NCBI GenBank assembly: GCA_964346145.1 | Contig: CAYFTL010000008.1 | Location: 1-64,000 of the forward strand | Reading direction: 5' to 3' | Length of the DNA stretch: 64,000 nt | Source: CAYFTL01 sp964346145 | GTDB lineage: Bacteria; Bacillota; Clostridia; Christensenellales; Aristaeellaceae | Shown: positions 59,820 through 64,000 of the stretch, one piece after another | Layout: each line of letters begins with the position of its first letter | How positions within the stretch are numbered: the first letter of the stretch is position 1 | The notes under the pieces: model-generated | Databases searched by the model: none | What the model saw: the letters and a program-made list of their open reading frames with translations, nothing else | What the model was told of the DNA's origin: nothing | Made by a program: the position numbers and the translations under genes

Positions 59820-62168
59820 ATGTCAGTAGAAGAAAGGCTATCGGTAAACGCGCGCGAAGTTCTCCGGCGCCGCTACCTAGCCAAGGATGAAACCGGAATG
59901 CCCAAGGAGACCATAGATCAACTGTTCAGGCGGGTTGCCGATGCCATCGCTTCGGCCGAAACCGCTTTTGATAAAAAGGCAGATACGAAATCGGTGTCCG
60001 ATTCGTTTTTTGAAGCCATGGCCGAGCAGCGCTTTATGCCCAACTCGCCCACGCTGATGAACGCCGGGTTGCCCATGGGTCAACTGTCGGCTTGTTTTGT
60101 GTTGCCCATCGAAGACAGCATGGAAGCTATATTCGACGCGGTGAAAAACGCTGCGCTGATTCACAAATCGGGCGGCGGCACCGGATTTTCCTTCAGTCGC
60201 TTGCGCCCCGCCGGCTCCACCGTCAAATCCACGGGCGGCGTGGCTTCGGGCCCGGTGAGCTTTATGCGCGTGTTCAACATGGCCACCGAAGCGGTCAAGC
60301 AGGGCGGAACCCGCCGCGGTGCCAACATGGGCATTTTGCGGGTGGATCATCCCGACATTGAAGAATTTATCCACTGCAAGTCCAACAACGAGGACATCAC
60401 CAACTTTAACATATCCATCGGCATCACCGAAGCGTTCATGAACGCTGTGGAAAAGGGCGAAGAATACGAACTGATCGATCCCTCCACCGGCAAAGCAGTG
60501 GGCAGCCGCAACGCCCGGGCGCTGTTTGATACGATCGTTGAGGCGGCCTGGCACAACGGCGAGCCCGGCATCATCTTCCTGGATCGTTTGAACCGGGACA
60601 ATGTGGTGCCCAGCCAAGGCGAAATCGAAAGCACCAACCCCTGCGGAGAGCAGCCGCTGCTGCCCTACGAAAGCTGCAACCTGGGCTCGATAAACCTGAT
60701 TAAAATGCTCAAAAAGACCGACGAAGGCTACGCCATCGACTACGATTTGTTGGGCGAAACCGTAAACCTGGCGGTTCACTTTTTGGACAACGTAATCGAA
60801 GTGAACAAATATCCGCTGGAGATCATCGATCAGGTGACCCGCTCCACCCGCAAAATCGGCTTGGGTGTCATGGGCTTTGCCGACATGCTGCTGTTGTTGG
60901 GTGTTCCATACAACTCGGAAGAGGGCGTGGAACTGGCCGGCAAGCTGATGCAGTTTATCAACACCGAAGCCCACCAGGCCAGCAGCCGCTTGGCCAAGCA
61001 GCGCGGCACCTTCCCGCTGTTTAACGAAAGCATTTACAAGGATGGCGAACCGCTGCGCAACGGCACGGTGACCACCATCGCGCCCACTGGAACCATTAGC
61101 ATGATCTGCGGCTGTTCCTCGGGCATCGAGCCGGTGTTTGCCTTCGCCTACATCCGCAACGTTATGGACGGCACCCATTTGGTGGAAGTCAACCCCATCT
61201 TGCAAGATCTGCTCAAAGAGCGCGGCCTGTACTCCGAAGAGCTGATGGAGAAAATCGCCAAGGAAGGCACGATTGCCCATCTGGAAGAGATTCCCGAGGA
61301 CATTCGCCGGGTGTTTGTGTGCGCTCACGACGTTTCGCCCACCTACCACGCTCGCATGCAGGCAGCCTTCCAACACCACACCGACAACGCGGTGTCTAAG
61401 ACCGTCAACTTCCCCAACAGCGCCACCAAAGAAGAAGTGGCCGAGGTGTACAAACTGGCCTTTAAAGAAGGCTTAAAGGGCATCACCATTTACCGGGACG
61501 GCAGCCGCGACGGCCAGGTGCTCAACATCGGCAAGAAGCCGGAAGAGCCCAAGGCCCAGGCGGAGGATGTTCCCACGCCGCCCCCGGCGGTAGAGCCGCT
61601 GGCGCCCGACAACGGCGTAGAGCCCCGGCCCCGGCCCACCATCACCCAAGGGTTTACCGAGCGCATCAAGATCGGTTGCGGCAACTTGTACGTCACTGTC
61701 AACTTTGACGAAAACGGCATTTGCGAAGTGTTTACTAGCACGGGCAAAGCCGGTGGCTGTCCCAGCCAATCGGAAGCAACCGCCCGCCTGGCCAGCGTAG
61801 CGCTGCGCAGTGGCATCAGCGTCAAGGAGATTTACGATCAGCTCAAGGGCATTCGCTGCCCCTCCACCATCCGCCAAAGCGGCATGGGCTGCACCTCCTG
61901 TCCCGATGCTATTGCCCGCGTGGTTGCAAAAGTGGATCGCTTTATCCGGGAAGGCAAGCCGTTAAGGCCCACCAATCCGGGGGAAACCTCCTCCGAAAAG
62001 CTGGGCAACGCTCCGGTTGCCACCAAAAAGCGCGCCGAGCAGGAAATGCCCGAAGGGCCAAGGGAATACACGCCCGGCTCCAGCGCCTGCCCCGAATGCG
62101 GATCCAAAATGCAGTTTGAGGGCGGATGCGTATCCTGCCGCAGCTGCGGATATTCCAGGTGCGGCTAA
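59820..62168 (+). CDS. nrdJ: Adenosylcobalamin-dependent (class II) ribonucleoside reductase
   Basis: A 782-residue enzyme making deoxyribonucleotides with AdoCbl as radical source, oxygen-independent. Blocks: RFMPNSPTLMNAGLPMGQLS with the first redox Cys, HKSGGGTGFSFSRLRPAGS, and NPCGEQPLLPYESCNLGSIN with the radical Cys. TVTTIAPTGTISMICGCSSG follows. A TSCPD domain (about 600-700) and a C-terminal zinc ribbon (CPECGSKM…CVSCRSCG) are typical of the long bacterial form. The ATG follows TGGAGGG. Control is by NrdR boxes upstream; its cofactor is supplied by the B12 operon at 32302-35936. Confidence 0.96.
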   Translation: MSVEERLSVNAREVLRRRYLAKDETGMPKETIDQLFRRVADAIASAETAFDKKADTKSVSDSFFEAMAEQRFMPNSPTLMNAGLPMGQLSACFVLPIEDSMEAIFDAVKNAALIHKSGGGTGFSFSRLRPAGSTVKSTGGVASGPVSFMRVFNMATEAVKQGGTRRGANMGILRVDHPDIEEFIHCKSNNEDITNFNISIGITEAFMNAVEKGEEYELIDPSTGKAVGSRNARALFDTIVEAAWHNGEPGIIFLDRLNRDNVVPSQGEIESTNPCGEQPLLPYESCNLGSINLIKMLKKTDEGYAIDYDLLGETVNLAVHFLDNVIEVNKYPLEIIDQVTRSTRKIGLGVMGFADMLLLLGVPYNSEEGVELAGKLMQFINTEAHQASSRLAKQRGTFPLFNESIYKDGEPLRNGTVTTIAPTGTISMICGCSSGIEPVFAFAYIRNVMDGTHLVEVNPILQDLLKERGLYSEELMEKIAKEGTIAHLEEIPEDIRRVFVCAHDVSPTYHARMQAAFQHHTDNAVSKTVNFPNSATKEEVAEVYKLAFKEGLKGITIYRDGSRDGQVLNIGKKPEEPKAQAEDVPTPPPAVEPLAPDNGVEPRPRPTITQGFTERIKIGCGNLYVTVNFDENGICEVFTSTGKAGGCPSQSEATARLASVALRSGISVKEIYDQLKGIRCPSTIRQSGMGCTSCPDAIARVVAKVDRFIREGKPLRPTNPGETSSEKLGNAPVATKKRAEQEMPEGPREYTPGSSACPECGSKMQFEGGCVSCRSCGYSRCG

Positions 62169-62212
62169 GCCGGTTCGGACGACAGCAGAGCGTATGCATT
62201 AAAAATAATTTT

Positions 62213-62253
62213 AAAAAGGGAGACGCTTCACGAAGAAGCGCCTCCCTTTTGTT
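62213..62253 (+). terminator. Terminator of nrdJ
   Basis: AAAGGGAG-A-CGCTTC / GAAGCG-C-CTCCCTTT, followed by TGTTG. The 62254-62408 interval holds nothing further I can identify. Confidence 0.85.
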
Positions 62254-62408
62254 GCGCAAAAATCAAGAAGGATTTCAAACTGCAAGAAATCGGGTTGCTG
62301 TGCCTTGTCACATATTTACAGAGGTTAGCACTGCCAGAGCGAGAACAGCGATGGCGGTTGCGGCGGTGGCCAATAGGTTTAGGATTTTTGTCGTGCGGTT
62401 GCCATCGC

Positions 62409-63443
62409 TCAATCCTTTTGCGGCGACCACAACGGTGGACTTTGTGCAAAAAAAGGATCCGGGTTTTTACGTGCTTCTGCCTGATCCAGCCGCAGCTGCT
62501 CTTTTTGCTTGTCTAAAAACAACGCTTTTCGTATGTCTCCGACGATGGTCAGAATGATGGAGAGGGCAACAAACACAAAAGCGGGGAATATATAGGTCTT
62601 GATAGAGGCGGCGAACAAAGCGAGAAAGAAAATGCTGGGGATCAGCGATAGTTTATAGGGTAGATAATATTTTTTGGCGGCATTTTTCGTCTCCTTTGAG
62701 TGGGGCGCGGTGCCCAGGTTGTCGCTGCTGTGCAACCCGCTGCTCAAAAAATAGTAGGAGGAATTGTTGTACACATAGTGGGTGAGCCAAACGGGGGCAT
62801 AGTAGGGCACAAATTCGCGGCTGATATTTGCATCCCAGCGAAGGCCGCTGTAAATATCCCTGTATGCGCTGGCCGCAGATTCGACGGCGGTTTGAATCTG
62901 CGCATCTAGCTGACTTTTAATGCGTACCTCAAAGGCGTCCTCCGGGCTTACCTCGAACGGAATTCGGGTGACGTCGCTTGCGTTCCGGCCATCCAGAGGA
63001 TCGGGCTGGATGTGTGCTCCTATTTTTTCGCAGAAGCTGAGCAGCGCCTCGTCGATGTACCATGTGCCGCTCAGAACCCAATCCAAACTCTGGAAGGCGC
63101 ACGCGTGCAGCACGTAATCTTGGCTGGGAATCGAGCCCGAAAAAGGCCACAAATCCACGAGGCTGCCGGCTTTCTGGCCTTGGCCGGGTTGCGGGGGATC
63201 GGCCTTGGGCTGGGCCTGTTCGCCGTCATTATCAATTTGGCAGCGGTAAGTAGCATTGAACTGTCCGCTGATCCGGTAAAGGGGCAGATAGACCAGCTCC
63301 TGCTGCACAAAGGAGATTTCCTCGAACGCATCGGTGGGCAAATATTCTTGCCTGGGCAACCACTCGATGAAGGCATTTTGGTGGTCGCGCAGGGAAGCGG
63401 TAGCCGGGAAGAACAAATCGGCGGTTTGCTTGTTTGTTTCCAT
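62409..63443 (-). CDS. Membrane protein of unknown function, tandem copy 1
   Basis: A 344-residue protein: a large N-terminal hydrophilic domain, then two membrane segments (about 255-300) and a Lys/Gln-rich tail that is probably cytoplasmic. The block FVPYYAPVWLTHYVYNNSSY then YFLSSGLHSSDNLGTAP is shared with the next gene. It faintly resembles the WxxxYxYxGKxYxFxxNGQTGK block of bacterial zinc-ribbon membrane proteins, though without the cysteines. That link is speculative. The ATG follows GGAAGGG. Confidence 0.65.
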   Translation of the reverse strand: METNKQTADLFFPATASLRDHQNAFIEWLPRQEYLPTDAFEEISFVQQELVYLPLYRISGQFNATYRCQIDNDGEQAQPKADPPQPGQGQKAGSLVDLWPFSGSIPSQDYVLHACAFQSLDWVLSGTWYIDEALLSFCEKIGAHIQPDPLDGRNASDVTRIPFEVSPEDAFEVRIKSQLDAQIQTAVESAASAYRDIYSGLRWDANISREFVPYYAPVWLTHYVYNNSSYYFLSSGLHSSDNLGTAPHSKETKNAAKKYYLPYKLSLIPSIFFLALFAASIKTYIFPAFVFVALSIILTIVGDIRKALFLDKQKEQLRLDQAEARKNPDPFFAQSPPLWSPQKD

Positions 63444-63502
63444 TTAAAATCCCTTCCGGGCGGATCGGCTTGCCGCCCCTTTGGTTGTGGCTGCTGCAAT
63501 GG

Positions 63503-64000
63503 CTATTGTGCAAAGAAAGTATCCAGGTTTTGCAACACGTTTGCCTGGGCCTTGGATAGCTGTGCTTGTTGCTTGTTTATGAAAGCGCGGTTGCGTGCCC
63601 GGCCGATGATGGCGAGGATGGCGGAAAGTATGAATATCCCTACGGCAGGAAAAAAATATTTGTCGAAAGAGGTGATCAGCAAAATTAAAAACACAATGGC
63701 GGGGATCAGCGACAGCTTAAAAGGCAAGTAGTAGCTGCGGGCCTTGGCCCTGTCCTCATCGCAAAAGGGCGCAGTGCCCAGGTTGATGCTGCTTTGCCGC
63801 CCGCTGCTCAAGAAATGGTGGGTCTGGCTCCTGTAGGTGTAGCGGGTGAGCCAGATGGGGGCGTAATAAGGGGAGAATTCGTGGGTGATCTCCGCATTCC
63901 AGCTAAGGTTGTCGTAGTGGTCGCCCTGCTGGCGGGCTTTGGATTTGACGGCCTCTAAAATGAGGGCATCCAGCTGGGGTTTGGCGCGTTTTCGATAAGC
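63503..64000 (-). CDS. Membrane protein of unknown function, tandem copy 2 (runs off the window)
   Basis: The frame is open to the right edge, giving at least 165 residues, so the start lies outside. Visible parts: an Ala/Lys-rich helix, FSPYYAPIWLTRYTYRSQTH with FLSSGRQSSINLGTAP, two membrane segments (YLPFKLSLIPAIVFLILLIT, FFPAVGIFILSAILAIIG), and a Gln/Lys-rich tail ending NLDTFFAQ. It is about 50% identical by eye to copy 1 over this region. It lies 59 bp upstream of copy 1 in the same direction, so they may form one operon. Confidence 0.65.
   Translation of the reverse strand, partial: AYRKRAKPQLDALILEAVKSKARQQGDHYDNLSWNAEITHEFSPYYAPIWLTRYTYRSQTHHFLSSGRQSSINLGTAPFCDEDRAKARSYYLPFKLSLIPAIVFLILLITSFDKYFFPAVGIFILSAILAIIGRARNRAFINKQQAQLSKAQANVLQNLDTFFAQ

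Noticed and set aside
59877..61379. A 500-residue open frame antisense to nrdJ
   Set aside because: It is an antisense shadow of a strongly conserved gene with biased codons; its protein is His/Gly/Val-rich without any family motif.

Overview
The window looks like a piece of a metagenome-assembled or draft genome of an anaerobic Clostridia-type Firmicute. Two runs of exactly 100 Ns (1222-1321 and 53168-53267) are scaffold joins. Evidence for the lineage: strong GGAGG ribosome-binding sites, Firmicutes-type gene pairs (walJ-like/rlmH; UPF0210 + UPF0237; ktrAB), pepV, DegV, CPBP and CvpA proteins, a vitamin-B12-dependent ribonucleotide reductase and a superoxide reductase. No phage, insertion sequence or CRISPR array was seen.

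Layout. 1-4750: a phosphoesterase, a gap-broken acetyltransferase, a frameshifted NUDIX gene, a UroD-type methyltransferase, then a decayed AT-rich stretch with remains of a kinase and a second NUDIX gene, ending at tRNA-Arg(ACG). 4900-11980: M20 peptidase, small kinase, Fe-alcohol dehydrogenase, cardiolipin synthase, an odd tRNA-like gene, a HEIAH protein and an AI-2E transporter. 11996-18704: a leftward run with rlmH, CPBP protease, walJ-like hydrolase, esterase, metallophosphoesterase and nagA. Two perfect ParB-binding parS sites lie between the last two genes, so this part is probably near the replication origin. 18950-22200: a broken slipin gene and a large LRR surface protein. 22750-32280: DUF5711-like, CvpA, DegV, nagB, a GNAT-kinase fusion, and coupled glycogen phosphorylase plus GH13 glucanase genes.

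32302-35936 is a complete B12 unit: promoter, cobalamin riboswitch, intrinsic terminator, btuF-btuC-btuD and an adenosyltransferase-like gene. Its product would supply the class II ribonucleotide reductase nrdJ (59820-62168), which has its own promoter with two NrdR boxes 31 bp apart, and possibly the UroD-type corrinoid methyltransferase at 2336.

36000-51900: XRE regulator, pepV, uxaC, superoxide reductase, YbjQ and GrpB proteins, an 805-residue coiled-coil AAA+ protein with a degenerate Walker B, ktrAB, a GyrI-like protein, pepF, MATE and a methyltransferase. 52000-64000: a secreted triple-repeat protein and an AraC regulator (both cut by the gap), a DsbA-like protein, the UPF0210/UPF0237 pair, three related membrane proteins (two neighbouring copies each killed by one in-frame TAA), nrdJ, and two tandem membrane proteins of unknown function, the last running off the end.

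The best candidates for something undescribed are the degenerate McrB-like AAA+ protein, the tandem membrane-protein families at 56-64 kb, and the GNAT-kinase fusion. The best-supported regulatory discoveries are the parS pair, the NrdR-controlled promoter and the B12 riboswitch. At least four otherwise intact genes carry single-base frameshifts, two of them plainly in C/G runs, so part of the apparent gene decay may be sequencing error.
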